From Helicobacteraceae bacterium (lineage in GTDB: Bacteria; Campylobacterota; Campylobacteria; Campylobacterales; Sulfurimonadaceae), in assembly GCA_027038835.1 (NCBI GenBank), contig JALWGC010000002.1:1-64000 (forward strand): a stretch of 64,000 nt of DNA. Reading direction: 5' to 3'. Under the pieces are notes generated by a model. It saw nothing but the letters and a program-made list of their open reading frames with translations. It had not been told where the DNA came from and made no database searches. This document shows, piece after piece, positions 14,985 through 24,250 of the stretch (positions within the stretch are counted from its first letter, which is position 1; every line of letters starts with the position of its first letter). The position numbers and the translations under genes are program-made.

Positions 14985-15494
14985 ATGACAAAAACAACAA
15001 AAATTATGGGTATCTTGGCGCTTTCAAGCGCTTTGGCGAGTTCAGCTATGGCGAAAGATATGGGTGGGTTCTTGCAAGTAGGGTACGGTTCTGCAAAAAT
15101 AGCTTCGGAATCCACCGGTGCGGTCGTCGTCGATTTTGGAGCGAAATTCGGTCAAACATACAAACAGTCCATTGGTTTTCGCGTCGTTTTTTCAGGTGAA
15201 AACGACGATTGGAACGATGGTACGGGCAATGTAGGGGAGATGTACTACACACTCGGATACGAAGTGTTCCAAGACACGACACTCGCAGCAAAAGTAGGAT
15301 ACGCTTTTGAAGATATAGGACAATTGAAAGATTCGACTGCATATGCAACCGGTATAACCTACGGAGCGGTAGCGAAATACGCCCTTAGCGATTCGTTCGA
15401 CATTGTCGCTACATACACGCGTGGAGATTTGAAATTCGAATCGATCGATCATACTTACGAAGTTGCCGATGTCGGCATTTCGTACACATTTTAA
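14985..15494 (+). CDS. small outer-membrane beta-barrel protein
   Basis: The start is the ATG at 14985 behind AAAGGAG; the longer frame from 14826 runs through non-coding DNA. The 169-residue product has a cleavable signal peptide ending near SSAMAKD, then alternating strands (GGFLQVGYGSAKIA, VGEMYYTLGYEVF, TLAAKVGYAFEDI, FDIVATYTRGDLKF) and a terminal aromatic residue in VADVGISYTF. This is the signature of an eight-strand-type barrel of the porin/OmpA-like class. The substrate is unknown. Its stop codon lies at the edge of the hairpin element at 15496. Confidence 0.8.
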   Translation: MTKTTKIMGILALSSALASSAMAKDMGGFLQVGYGSAKIASESTGAVVVDFGAKFGQTYKQSIGFRVVFSGENDDWNDGTGNVGEMYYTLGYEVFQDTTLAAKVGYAFEDIGQLKDSTAYATGITYGAVAKYALSDSFDIVATYTRGDLKFESIDHTYEVADVGISYTF

Positions 15495-15495
15495 G

Positions 15496-15659
15496 CCCGG
15501 ATTTTGCATTAGAGTTTGATAAAAGATACGCCGATGCTTTGTGCAAGGGGCATTTAGAGAATTTGCAGTGGCTACCTTTTTGGTAGTCCAAAAATTCTAT
15601 GAATGTCCATTGTGCAAATGATCGATGTAGGTTTACAAATTTCTAATGCAAAATCCGGG
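15496..15659. repeat. 164-bp long-hairpin element with TTAA flanks
   Basis: The whole stretch is an imperfect palindrome: CCCGGATTTTGCATTAGA at the left pairs with TCTAATGCAAAATCCGGG at the right, and inner parts (GGCTACC/GGTAGCC around CTTTTT, AGAATTT/AAATTCT) also pair. TTAA flanks it on both sides, with one extra G at the left, consistent with a TTAA target duplication. It starts directly at the stop codon of the barrel gene and may now act as that gene's terminator. A non-autonomous transposable element is the best guess. Confidence 0.7.
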
Positions 15660-15723
15660 TTAAACAAAATGAAATGATAACAAACCTATAATATCATTCA
15701 AAAAAAACGAAATAGGACAACAA

Positions 15724-16410
15724 GTGCAAAATCCGACACCGCAGTGGAAGCTTCCCTCCCAAGAGGAGGTCGAAGCGCTCGCTTCACGCGCCAAAAATTC
15801 TCCCAAAAAAGATTTTTTGGTACGAAACGACCTCGAGACGCTCAAAAGCGTCGCCCAAACACTCGTCAACCAAAACAACCAAGCCGCAGAAAGAGCGCTC
15901 CAAAACGGCAACGACGACGACGCTCACCTCATCGACCATGCCGCCAACGAACAAAATATCGTCGATACCTACAACTTTCTACTACTGCGCTACGAAGGGA
16001 TACTCGAAGAAACACTTGCGAAAAAAGACTACAAACTCGCACTCTATTTCGACAACTATTTCGTCGATTTCGAGAGCAACTTGGAAGAGGCGAAGTCCCA
16101 AAAAGAGCTTCGTGTTTCACATCATCCATACTTTATCAAGATGTACAGAACGACACAAGACAAACTCGCCACACTGTACAAAATCTACCTCGACAATACG
16201 GAACGACTCAAAAAAAGATACCTCAAAGACCAAAAAGTACTCATCGAAATACGTGAGGAGAAAAAACGTTACAAAGTCGCCTACGAATCGGTTTTAGACG
16301 AATTCACAACCTACGCTACGACTTTTTTCGAAGCACTCCAAGCCGATGAAAAAGAGCGAAAGACACTGTATGACAAAATCGAGACACTACAAGAGAGGTT
16401 TGGCATATGA
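15724..16410 (+). CDS. unrecognised helical protein, first gene of a four-gene operon
   Basis: This protein of 228 residues begins with GTG behind a weak AGGA. It has no signal peptide or membrane segment. It is strongly helical and charged, with long coiled-coil-prone runs in its second half. I do not recognise a domain. Its stop overlaps the next gene's start (ATGA), so it is translated with the membrane protein that follows and probably forms a cytoplasmic partner of it. Confidence 0.7.
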   Translation: MQNPTPQWKLPSQEEVEALASRAKNSPKKDFLVRNDLETLKSVAQTLVNQNNQAAERALQNGNDDDAHLIDHAANEQNIVDTYNFLLLRYEGILEETLAKKDYKLALYFDNYFVDFESNLEEAKSQKELRVSHHPYFIKMYRTTQDKLATLYKIYLDNTERLKKRYLKDQKVLIEIREEKKRYKVAYESVLDEFTTYATTFFEALQADEKERKTLYDKIETLQERFGI

Positions 16411-18020
16411 TATTTGCGATCAAAAATTTTTTCTACATCTTCTTTCTGCGCTTGGGAGTGTTTTTCAACTCTCTTGGTGATGGTTTTCGCCACCTTCTCT
16501 ACAAAAGAGCAGAGCGTATAGACGGTAAAACGTTCAAAAAAGAGACCAACGCCATCTTGAACGAGTTCGACCAAGAGTACCGCTACAAAGAGGTCAACGA
16601 CATCGTTCCAACCGAAAACGAGTTTACAACAAACATCCTCTATACCCTCGAACGGCTCTACGAAACCGCGATAAACGCGACCAATCGCGTGTACAAGAAG
16701 ATTCAGTTTCTCGAAGCCAACTACAGCTCGCTCAAGTCGGAACTCGACAACAAGCTCTACTACGAACTGCACAACCTCGAAGAGAAAAAAGAGCGTATAG
16801 AAACGGAGATAGAAGAAACGGACCAAGAGATAGAACGCTACAAAGACAAAAAAGAAAAACTCGAATCGGAATTTGGCAAGCTCGACGACAAAGAGGTTGT
16901 CGGAGACCTGCACAGACACCCCAAATGGTTTTTCTGGATCGTCATGATACCTGCGGGAATGGCGGAGTTTTTCATATACAAAAGCGTTTTTATGTCTCAA
17001 GAGCTCAACCTTCCAATAGATATGCCTGAAAACACCCGTTTCATGTACGAAGTGATGTCTGGGGTGATGTCGGTTGGGTTTATCGTCATGATTATATGGA
17101 TGGCGCACGCGCTTGGCAAGTTCATCCGTTACTTCTCCACCGCGACCAAAAAAGAACGCCCGTTCTATATAGCCAAAATGCTGCTTATCACCCTCGTTTC
17201 CGCAGGAGCTATCTGGGCGACGGTCGATATCCGCGGCGAGATGCACGAAATCATGGCTATCAACACCAAAGTAGCGAATCTCAAATCACTCCAAGATAAA
17301 AACGAAGAAGCCATACTGCTTGGAGAGGACGACACACAAGAAACAAGCTCGCTCGATGACGAGGAGGAAGAGGACGACGAAGGTCTGGGTGATGAAGAAG
17401 AGCTCGAAGAAGATACACTTCAAGAGGAATCGGCAACGACGACAAAAAACGCGCAAAACGGCACGATAGATGCACAAATAGCCGACCTCGAGCACCAAGC
17501 CGTCATCGCAAAAGACGCAACTGCCCCTGTTTTTATGCTTATCAATATCTTCATTTTTCTTGGGGGTGTTTTTCTCTCCTATTTCGTACACACCTCGAGT
17601 CCGACATACGACATGATAGAAGAAGAGTTAAAAAAACTCCAAAAAAAGAAAAAGAAACTTCAAAAAGAGCTCCTTAAAGCCGACAAAGAGATAATGATAT
17701 TTAAAAAACATGTTATCGACCCGCTGTTTCAAAGGGTGCTCAAAGAAGCGTCTCTGTACGATCTGCATGTACGCATCTACAACGCCTACTTGGAACTTTT
17801 TTACATGCAAGTCGAAATAATCGTCGATTACCTTACAAGCACGTTCGAGCGCTTCGGCGTAAGCGTCGAACCCGTTGATTACAAAGCCCTCCTAAGCGAA
17901 CATATAACTATCGACGACAGAAAAGAACTCCACCATGTAAACCGCATCGAGGAGTACATGATATACAAATACTCACCGCCTAAAAAAGTGAAAAATCTAC
18001 ACGAGGAGAAAAAAGCATGA
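16407..18020 (+). CDS. membrane protein with coiled coils and an acidic loop
   Basis: Not recognised. Four hydrophobic segments lie at about residues 173-195, 215-238, 256-272 and 373-395. Long coiled coils flank them at about 95-160 and 400-435. Between TM3 and TM4 is a highly acidic stretch at about 307-341 (DDEEEEDDEGLGDEEELEE). The layout suggests a structural or mechanosensing membrane protein with cytoplasmic coiled-coil arms and an acidic domain that could bind cations. It overlaps both neighbours by four bases, so all four genes form one unit. Confidence 0.75.
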   Translation: MIFAIKNFFYIFFLRLGVFFNSLGDGFRHLLYKRAERIDGKTFKKETNAILNEFDQEYRYKEVNDIVPTENEFTTNILYTLERLYETAINATNRVYKKIQFLEANYSSLKSELDNKLYYELHNLEEKKERIETEIEETDQEIERYKDKKEKLESEFGKLDDKEVVGDLHRHPKWFFWIVMIPAGMAEFFIYKSVFMSQELNLPIDMPENTRFMYEVMSGVMSVGFIVMIIWMAHALGKFIRYFSTATKKERPFYIAKMLLITLVSAGAIWATVDIRGEMHEIMAINTKVANLKSLQDKNEEAILLGEDDTQETSSLDDEEEEDDEGLGDEEELEEDTLQEESATTTKNAQNGTIDAQIADLEHQAVIAKDATAPVFMLINIFIFLGGVFLSYFVHTSSPTYDMIEEELKKLQKKKKKLQKELLKADKEIMIFKKHVIDPLFQRVLKEASLYDLHVRIYNAYLELFYMQVEIIVDYLTSTFERFGVSVEPVDYKALLSEHITIDDRKELHHVNRIEEYMIYKYSPPKKVKNLHEEKKA

Positions 18021-19237
18021 AAAAACTGATATCGATCTGGGTAGCGCTCTTTACACTAACGTTGCAAGCTGATGTTTCCATCTTCGTCGATCTCTCCAAA
18101 GGGATGAGCAACGACGAGTTCAAAGAGTTGATTAAGCTCACCTTCCCAAAAAAACATAGCCAAGACACCATCTACAAAAAAGGGGAGAAAGTCCATCTGT
18201 ACGCCTTCAAAGGGACACATTCACTCAAGAAAGATTTCACGTACTACCCAAGTGATGTCGATGAAAAGCGCTACAAAAAAGCGAAAAAACAGTATATGCG
18301 ATTTTTTTCCAAAGTCAAAAAAAGTAAAAAACCACCCAAAAAAAAGCGTATAAGCGCAAACGTCGTCTTTGTCGTCGATACTTCCGGCAGCATGGTCAAC
18401 AAACACCACAACTACCTAAGTGCGGTCAAAAAAGCGATGAAAGAGCTCGTACGTAACAAGTCAAAAAAAGCCAAAGTGAGCATAGTCACGTTCGATGGCA
18501 AAAAAAAGATGCGCAAAGAACGACGAAGCAAAATCATCGTCGAAAACGAAACCGACAAAAAAAAGCTCTTTGCAGCCATAGACTCCATACAAGTTTCCCG
18601 CTACGACACCTTTTTGGGCAGTGGACTGCAAAAAGCATCGAATCTGCTACCGAGAAAGAGCAAACGCAAAAACGTCGTCATGATTTTCACCGACGGGGCG
18701 GAAGTCAACGACTACGACACCGCATTGCAAGAGGTGGAGTCGCTGAAAAAAAACGGTGTGAGCGTCAAGGTGGTCGCTGTCGGTGGAGCGGATGTGGAAA
18801 TGCTCAAAAACTTCTCCAGCTCCAAGTACGTCTTCAACGCGACAAAAGCGGACCTCCAAACCATCATCAAAGATGTTTCGCTCAACACCGACGAAATCGT
18901 TTTACGACTGGATGACTTCCTTTCTATGTCGCCGCTTAAAAACGGTGATCGTTTCGTTCTCTACTCCACTATGGAAAACGTGGACAACATCAGCGACTTT
19001 TCGCTCGTTCCAAACGTAAGCTCCAAAATCTTCTACGACGAGTTCGAAAAACAAAACGAAGAACGCGATATCGTCGTAGATTTCAACGGTGCGAGAGTTT
19101 TCGTGCGTGTTACGGGAGACGCATCGCCTGCGGAGATAAAAAGACTCAAAACGTTTTGGACGCGCTACTTCAAAGCACATAACGCGAAGTTACGCTACTT
19201 CAGCGCAAGCGAACTCCAAAAAAGTGAAGTCAGATAA
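18017..19237 (+). CDS. exported VWA-domain protein
   Basis: A signal peptide (KLISIWVALFTLTLQA) is followed by about 95 lysine-rich residues. A von Willebrand factor A domain then starts at VVFVVDTSGSMVN, with the metal-site motif complete: DTSGS, the threonine in RYDTFLGSGL, and the aspartate in IFTDGAEVNDYD. About 120 residues of unassigned domain follow. VWA proteins bind partners through a divalent metal and often assist assembly of large complexes. Here the domain would face the periplasm, next to the membrane protein encoded upstream. Its final base is shared with the start of the next gene. Confidence 0.85.
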   Translation: MKKLISIWVALFTLTLQADVSIFVDLSKGMSNDEFKELIKLTFPKKHSQDTIYKKGEKVHLYAFKGTHSLKKDFTYYPSDVDEKRYKKAKKQYMRFFSKVKKSKKPPKKKRISANVVFVVDTSGSMVNKHHNYLSAVKKAMKELVRNKSKKAKVSIVTFDGKKKMRKERRSKIIVENETDKKKLFAAIDSIQVSRYDTFLGSGLQKASNLLPRKSKRKNVVMIFTDGAEVNDYDTALQEVESLKKNGVSVKVVAVGGADVEMLKNFSSSKYVFNATKADLQTIIKDVSLNTDEIVLRLDDFLSMSPLKNGDRFVLYSTMENVDNISDFSLVPNVSSKIFYDEFEKQNEERDIVVDFNGARVFVRVTGDASPAEIKRLKTFWTRYFKAHNAKLRYFSASELQKSEVR

Positions 19238-19848
19238 TGTCGCAGTTCTCACGCAAATACTACAACCTCGACTATAAACGAAACGTCAAGAAAGAGGAAC
19301 TTCCAGACACGACGGTGTGGGAGTTTTGGCGGGTATGGGGTATTTTCGAACATGCCGTTATAGCCTTGCTTTTAATGATACTTTTTTGCCTATGCACGCT
19401 CCACCAATCGCAACCGAGAACCCTCACTCGTACCGTTGTAGAAAAAGTTATCCAACAGCCGCAAAATCCAAAACCCAAAGAAGAACCGTCAAAACCAAAG
19501 CATAAACCACTATCGCTTGGCGATGAGTATCCAAAAAAGATTCTCCCGGCATCGGTGCTCCCTCCCCACACAGAAAACTCGAAACAGCTCTACGGTCCGC
19601 TTAGTATCGAAAACTATCTCTATTTCGTCGATGCGACCGAAAGCCATTTTCCGGACTTTATAGACAGCTCCAGCAGGCGGATAGTAAAATCGAAAGCGCC
19701 GAAATGTTCCCAACCGCAATGTCCTCTGCAATCGGGCGTAACGAAAGAGGATATGGAAGCTTATGTCCAATGGGTACAAGAGCAGAGTCAAAAAAAACTC
19801 CAACTTCTCAAAAAAGACGGAATGTACTATCTCCAACAGGAGAAGTAG
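19237..19848 (+). CDS. single-TM protein with Pro/Lys-rich periplasmic stalk
   Basis: Not recognised. About 35 N-terminal residues are followed by one hydrophobic helix (EHAVIALLLMILFCLCTL, about 38-55). A proline- and lysine-rich stalk comes next (QQPQNPKPKEEPSKPKHK), then a small domain with a CSQPQC pair and a glutamine-rich helical end. The layout is like TonB/TolA-type or linker proteins that reach into the periplasm. It is the last gene of the operon, and the convergent GGDEF/EAL gene ends four bases later. Confidence 0.7.
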   Translation: MSQFSRKYYNLDYKRNVKKEELPDTTVWEFWRVWGIFEHAVIALLLMILFCLCTLHQSQPRTLTRTVVEKVIQQPQNPKPKEEPSKPKHKPLSLGDEYPKKILPASVLPPHTENSKQLYGPLSIENYLYFVDATESHFPDFIDSSSRRIVKSKAPKCSQPQCPLQSGVTKEDMEAYVQWVQEQSQKKLQLLKKDGMYYLQQEK

Positions 19849-19851
19849 CTA

Positions 19852-21885
19852 TCAGGAGGTTTTATACCGCTGAAGCAGTTCCAAAAACTCCTCTTTTGGG
19901 AGTGGACGGGAGAAAACATAGCCTTGCACGAGTACGTCTCCGTATTTGTAGATCGCTTCGAGTTGCTCTTTCGTTTCTATCCCTTCGGCTACGACGTTTA
20001 GGTGGAAGTTCTTCGCAAGAGTGATGATGGTTTGGATAACCGCCACGCTGCGCTCGTTGTCCAAAATGTGGTCGATGAACGACTTGTCGATTTTCAACTC
20101 GTCAAGCGGGAAGTTCATCAAGTAACGCATAGAGGAATACCCCGTTCCAAAATCGTCTATCGAGAAATGGAATCCGTGTTTTTTCAGCTCCAGCATCGCT
20201 TGGAGGGCATAATCGACGTTCGAGACGACCGCTTCTTCGGTAATCTCCAAAATGATGAAATCCGGATCGATTCCGTAACGTTTGGCTTCATTGACCATAA
20301 AACGTGGAAAATCCGCCATTATGAACTGATTTGGCGATATGTTGATAGCGATACTCTTGAGTGTCGTATTTTCGATTTTTTGTTTGTTTTGGCGAATGAA
20401 CTCGAACACCTTACGCACAATCTGACGGTCTATTTCGAGTATCATACCCGTTTTTTGCGCTAAGGGAATGAACTCTCCCGGCGAGACGAGCTCCCCGTCT
20501 ATCCCTTTTACGCGAACGAGTGTTTCGGCAGAGCGTATTTTTCGCTCACGGTCGAATTTGGGCTGAAAATAGATGATGAACTCGTCATCTTGAAGAACCT
20601 TATGCAGCATCTGCTCCATCTCGAGCCGTTTGTCGGCATCGGACTGCATTTGCTCGTAAAAAAACGCGAACCTGTTTCGTCCCCCCTCTTTAGCTTGATA
20701 GAGTGCGTTATCGGCGTGCATGATAACCGTTTCTGCATCATCCGCTTCTTTGAAAAGCTCTATCCCGATACTCGCGGTGATTTTGATGGTTCTACGCTCC
20801 AAGACGATATCCTCTTCAAGCAACGACTGAATCTCTTTTGTCAACTCGAGTGCGAACGCTTCGGCTTCTTTTTTCTCTTTCGAGAGCGGCTTGGTCAAAA
20901 TCAAAAACTCGTCCCCCCCGATACGATACACCTTCACACCCCATTTTTGCAATCTACGCAAACGTTTCGCCACTTCCAAAAGTACGGCATCCCCTACGGT
21001 GTGCCCCAAGGAATCGTTAAGCACTTTAAAAAAATCGAGATCGAGAAAATAAAGCGCGGCGTACTCCCCTTTTTCCTTGCACTCTTTCACTCTTTTTTCG
21101 AGGTCGATTTTCAAAGAGCGGCGGTTTGGAAGATCGACAAGGGAATCATGCAACGACTGGTACTCAAGCTGGGAAAAAGAATCGCGAATCGCTTTTTGCA
21201 TCCGATTGATAGCATTTACAAGAGCCGAAAGCGCATCGTCTTTTGTCCAATAGTCCTCTTTTCTATCGAGACGAAGCGGCGGAAGTTGTTCATCGAAACG
21301 GATACGATGTGTATAACTTTGGATTTTCAGCAAATGTCTCGAGATGAAATACCAAACCAGAAAAAGGATGAAAAAACCGACCAAAAGCATAGTTATAAGG
21401 AGTATGGCGATCGTGGTAACGGTGTTTCTGACGATCTCTTGGCGGATATATTTCGTCGTAACCACCATCGTCAATTCCCCAAGATACACCCTCTCGCCGT
21501 ATGCGTCAAGGTAATACAAGGGGATTTTTTTGAGCAAAAAATCTTTTTTTGGCATCTTCCCCTCTTCTATAAGCGTTTGACCTTTCTCATCGACAAGTTT
21601 GAAGTAAACGAAATTGCGTTTTTGCAACAACCCGTCAAATATCGTTTTCAAAGCGTCTATGTTGAGTATCCACAAATTCTCTTTGATACTATGGATGTTG
21701 ATTTGCTCGACCTGTTCGAACTCTTGCTGGAGCGCATCTTTTTCTATGTAGTACTCCCGCACCACTTGAAGCATACCGAGTACGAGCGTACTCACCATCG
21801 CGATAGCGAAAATGTACAGCGTCAATCTCAGCGCGAGTTTACTTTTGAAAAACGGAAATTTTTTAATCTGTTTTACCTCATCCAT
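19852..21885 (-). CDS. GGDEF-EAL c-di-GMP turnover protein
   Basis: Inner-membrane sensor of 677 residues: TM1 about 18-38, a periplasmic region, TM2 about 160-185, then GGDEF and EAL domains. GGDEF is intact at residues 323-327 with no RxxD inhibitory site ahead of it. The EAL signature reads AETLVRV, so the motif is ETL; the metal-binding glutamate (E454) is kept, as are DDFGTGYSS, DELKIDKSFI and AEGIET. Both synthesis and breakdown of c-di-GMP are therefore possible. It lies 12 bases after a periplasmic binding protein gene, which could supply its ligand signal. Confidence 0.92.
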   Translation of the reverse strand: MDEVKQIKKFPFFKSKLALRLTLYIFAIAMVSTLVLGMLQVVREYYIEKDALQQEFEQVEQINIHSIKENLWILNIDALKTIFDGLLQKRNFVYFKLVDEKGQTLIEEGKMPKKDFLLKKIPLYYLDAYGERVYLGELTMVVTTKYIRQEIVRNTVTTIAILLITMLLVGFFILFLVWYFISRHLLKIQSYTHRIRFDEQLPPLRLDRKEDYWTKDDALSALVNAINRMQKAIRDSFSQLEYQSLHDSLVDLPNRRSLKIDLEKRVKECKEKGEYAALYFLDLDFFKVLNDSLGHTVGDAVLLEVAKRLRRLQKWGVKVYRIGGDEFLILTKPLSKEKKEAEAFALELTKEIQSLLEEDIVLERRTIKITASIGIELFKEADDAETVIMHADNALYQAKEGGRNRFAFFYEQMQSDADKRLEMEQMLHKVLQDDEFIIYFQPKFDRERKIRSAETLVRVKGIDGELVSPGEFIPLAQKTGMILEIDRQIVRKVFEFIRQNKQKIENTTLKSIAINISPNQFIMADFPRFMVNEAKRYGIDPDFIILEITEEAVVSNVDYALQAMLELKKHGFHFSIDDFGTGYSSMRYLMNFPLDELKIDKSFIDHILDNERSVAVIQTIITLAKNFHLNVVAEGIETKEQLEAIYKYGDVLVQGYVFSRPLPKEEFLELLQRYKTS

Positions 21886-21897
21886 CTTTTTTCTCCG

Positions 21898-22737
21898 TTA
21901 CATATTGCATATCGAGCATTTGTCGTTGCGCTCGACTATGTCGTATGTCATATCTATGAGGTATTTTTGTACGATACGCCCACATGTGCCGTCTTTTCTC
22001 ATCTCCCTTAGCGTCTTGTTGAATTTATCTACAATCTTCACATACGGTGAATCTTTGCGAATCAAAAGGCGGTATTGCATTTTCGCAAAAGGGAATCTTC
22101 CCATCACCACATCTTGGAGCTTGTCATGCAGCGGTCCGCCCTTTTTTATCTGTTCTTTGATGAAGTACGGACCGGCGAAGTTGTTCATCAAGTAGATGTC
22201 GGCTCTGCCCGATGCGACCATGTTCAAAGCACTCTCGGGGGTCGGTACCCAGATGATTTTCATCCCCTTGAGATTCTCTTTCGACCAGCCCGCCCCCATG
22301 GTATCGACGATAACGAACTTTTTTAGCCCCTCTATGGAGTCTATCGAGAGTATCTCTCTAAGTTTTGGGTTGTTCTTGCTGACAAACACCCGCTCTTCCA
22401 CCGTAACGATAGGCTCGCTCGCGACAAGAAACTTTTGGCGGGATTTGGTGTACACCGTCACCATCCCGTCGGCTTTTTTCTCTTTTACAAGTTTTTGTGC
22501 TCGACTCCATGGGTAGAGTCTGTTTTGCAAAGGTACTCCCATCCGCCTAAACGCTTCGGTGACGACATCGTAGAAAACCCCCGCACTCTTACCGTTCTCG
22601 TCCCGGTAGATAAGTGGTTTGTAGTCTTCATCGTCCGCCCATATAAAAGGGCGGCTTGATGAGTGCGCCCATACTTGCAACGAAAGCAGCACGACCATCC
22701 AAACAACGACACCCATCCGCAACGGCAAATTCATCAT
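21898..22737 (-). CDS. periplasmic substrate-binding protein (PBP2/SBP-bac-3 type)
   Basis: The start chosen is ATG at 22737 behind GGGAG; the frame extends 33 bases upstream without a good site. A signal peptide ends near QVWAHSS. The body has the type II binding-protein pattern: PLIYRDENGKSAGVFYDVV, LVKEKKADGMVTVY, and ALNMVASGRADIYLMN. No transporter genes are adjacent; instead it precedes the GGDEF/EAL gene, as in systems where a binding protein feeds a sensor. The C-terminus carries an unusual CSIC pair and the ligand is unknown. Confidence 0.82.
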   Translation of the reverse strand: MMNLPLRMGVVVWMVVLLSLQVWAHSSSRPFIWADDEDYKPLIYRDENGKSAGVFYDVVTEAFRRMGVPLQNRLYPWSRAQKLVKEKKADGMVTVYTKSRQKFLVASEPIVTVEERVFVSKNNPKLREILSIDSIEGLKKFVIVDTMGAGWSKENLKGMKIIWVPTPESALNMVASGRADIYLMNNFAGPYFIKEQIKKGGPLHDKLQDVVMGRFPFAKMQYRLLIRKDSPYVKIVDKFNKTLREMRKDGTCGRIVQKYLIDMTYDIVERNDKCSICNM

Positions 22738-22842
22738 ACTGCTCCCACTTTTTAGACAATTGTAGCACAAACTATCTTAATGTGGTTATTCTTCAAATAT
22801 ATTATAGTAATATTTAGTTAGAAATAATTTTTGGGACATTGC

Positions 22843-24048
22843 ATGAAGACACTTTTGCTTTTTTCGCTTTTGGCGTCACTCGTCATCGCACATGAAACAA
22901 CCGATATAGGCGAGGTGTTCCAAAAAGGAAGCTTCAGCGCCGATGTCAAGCTTTTCCACATGACACGAACGTTCAAAGATACCGCGCCCGATACCAAAGC
23001 GTTTGCGGGCGGGGGAATCCTCAAGTACGAAAGCGGCAAGTGGCATGGCGGCAAGATTGGATTTGCCTACTACGGAAGCCATAAGATAGGCGGTTTCTAC
23101 ACAAGAAAAGAGGGGATTCGAACGAGTCTGCTCCAAAGCGATGGAGAGGACATAGCTTTTTTAGGTGAAGCGTATGTGCGTTTCGATAGAAAAAAAACAC
23201 TTCTGCAACTTGGTCGCCAAAGACTCGATACCCCCATGATGGGTGATTTACGTATGCGAATCCTCCCAACGACCTACGAGGCGTTACGCCTAAAAAACGC
23301 GTCTTTCGCACAAACGAGTCTCGAGATAGGGTATGTCAAGCGCTACAGCGGTTTTGGCTCGAGATACAGCGACTTCGTCGATAAAAACAGACTTTGGGGG
23401 AAGTCGGGACTTGGGTACTGTTACATCACCAACAACACCCTAAAGAATCTCCATCTAAGAGCGCAGTATATCTACGCTCTTGACTCCGCATCCGCAACCG
23501 GTGCGACAATCGCCCGCAGGGATTACCGCTACGCCGATTTGCGTTACGATATCGACATCGGTGAGCAAAGCTACTTCAAAGCCCAATACGGCGGCAACAA
23601 CTACACCGACGCTCCAAACTCCACCCTTTTTGGAGCGAAAGTCGCAACGACCTTTTTCGGTATGCTCGAAGGGGCGGCGTTTTACGACAAGATTCTCCAC
23701 AACAACTTCATCGTCGTTATGGCAAGTCCTATGTTTTCGGACTGGCAGCAAGGGTATGGGCTGTATGAGCCAAGCGAAGCGTATGGAGGGGTGTTCACCC
23801 TCACTCCGACAAAACGGCTGCGAGTGCGTGCGGTCTATGTCGATGTCCACTCCCACACCCAAAAACTCGTTGACGATTTCAAAGAGTACAACTTCGACAT
23901 AAAATACACTTGCAACGACATTTCTACCTTACGAATCAGCTACTCTTTCAAAGACCAAAGCGACGCATCGGAACGACTCCACCAAAACAGACAAGGGGGC
24001 AGAGAGGACAGGAACGACTTGCGCATCATCTACTCTTTGCGCTTTTAA
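22843..24048 (+). CDS. OprD-like outer-membrane porin
   Basis: The ATG at 22843 opens a 401-residue protein with a signal peptide (LLLFSLLASLVIAHE). The mature part matches the Campylobacterota OprD-type porins: FQKGSFSADVKLFHMTR near the start, LLQLGRQRLDTPMM, YAGAY-like aromatic strands, and a terminal phenylalanine in DLRIIYSLRF. These porins pass small anions or amino acids; the specific substrate cannot be read from sequence. It is divergent from the binding-protein gene with about 105 A/T-rich bases between the two starts. Confidence 0.85.
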   Translation: MKTLLLFSLLASLVIAHETTDIGEVFQKGSFSADVKLFHMTRTFKDTAPDTKAFAGGGILKYESGKWHGGKIGFAYYGSHKIGGFYTRKEGIRTSLLQSDGEDIAFLGEAYVRFDRKKTLLQLGRQRLDTPMMGDLRMRILPTTYEALRLKNASFAQTSLEIGYVKRYSGFGSRYSDFVDKNRLWGKSGLGYCYITNNTLKNLHLRAQYIYALDSASATGATIARRDYRYADLRYDIDIGEQSYFKAQYGGNNYTDAPNSTLFGAKVATTFFGMLEGAAFYDKILHNNFIVVMASPMFSDWQQGYGLYEPSEAYGGVFTLTPTKRLRVRAVYVDVHSHTQKLVDDFKEYNFDIKYTCNDISTLRISYSFKDQSDASERLHQNRQGGREDRNDLRIIYSLRF

Positions 24049-24250
24049 TCTCCCTTTTTCCTCGATTCCATTGGAGTATACAAAAAAGTTTGAGAATTGA
24101 AAATTTCCATCCAATGAATCCTATTTTTAAGAGTATTATACAATGATAGACATTTATTTTAGACTTTTTTATTCTTTGTGTATGGATAGGAAAGAGTGAT
24201 AATAATTCAATAAAGTATGAGAATAAATGTGTTTATTTTGCTAAAGAATT

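Noticed and set aside
20590-22011. Plus-strand open frame of 473 residues
   Set aside because: It is the antisense shadow of the GGDEF/EAL gene, whose domains are unmistakable; the product has no plausible domain.
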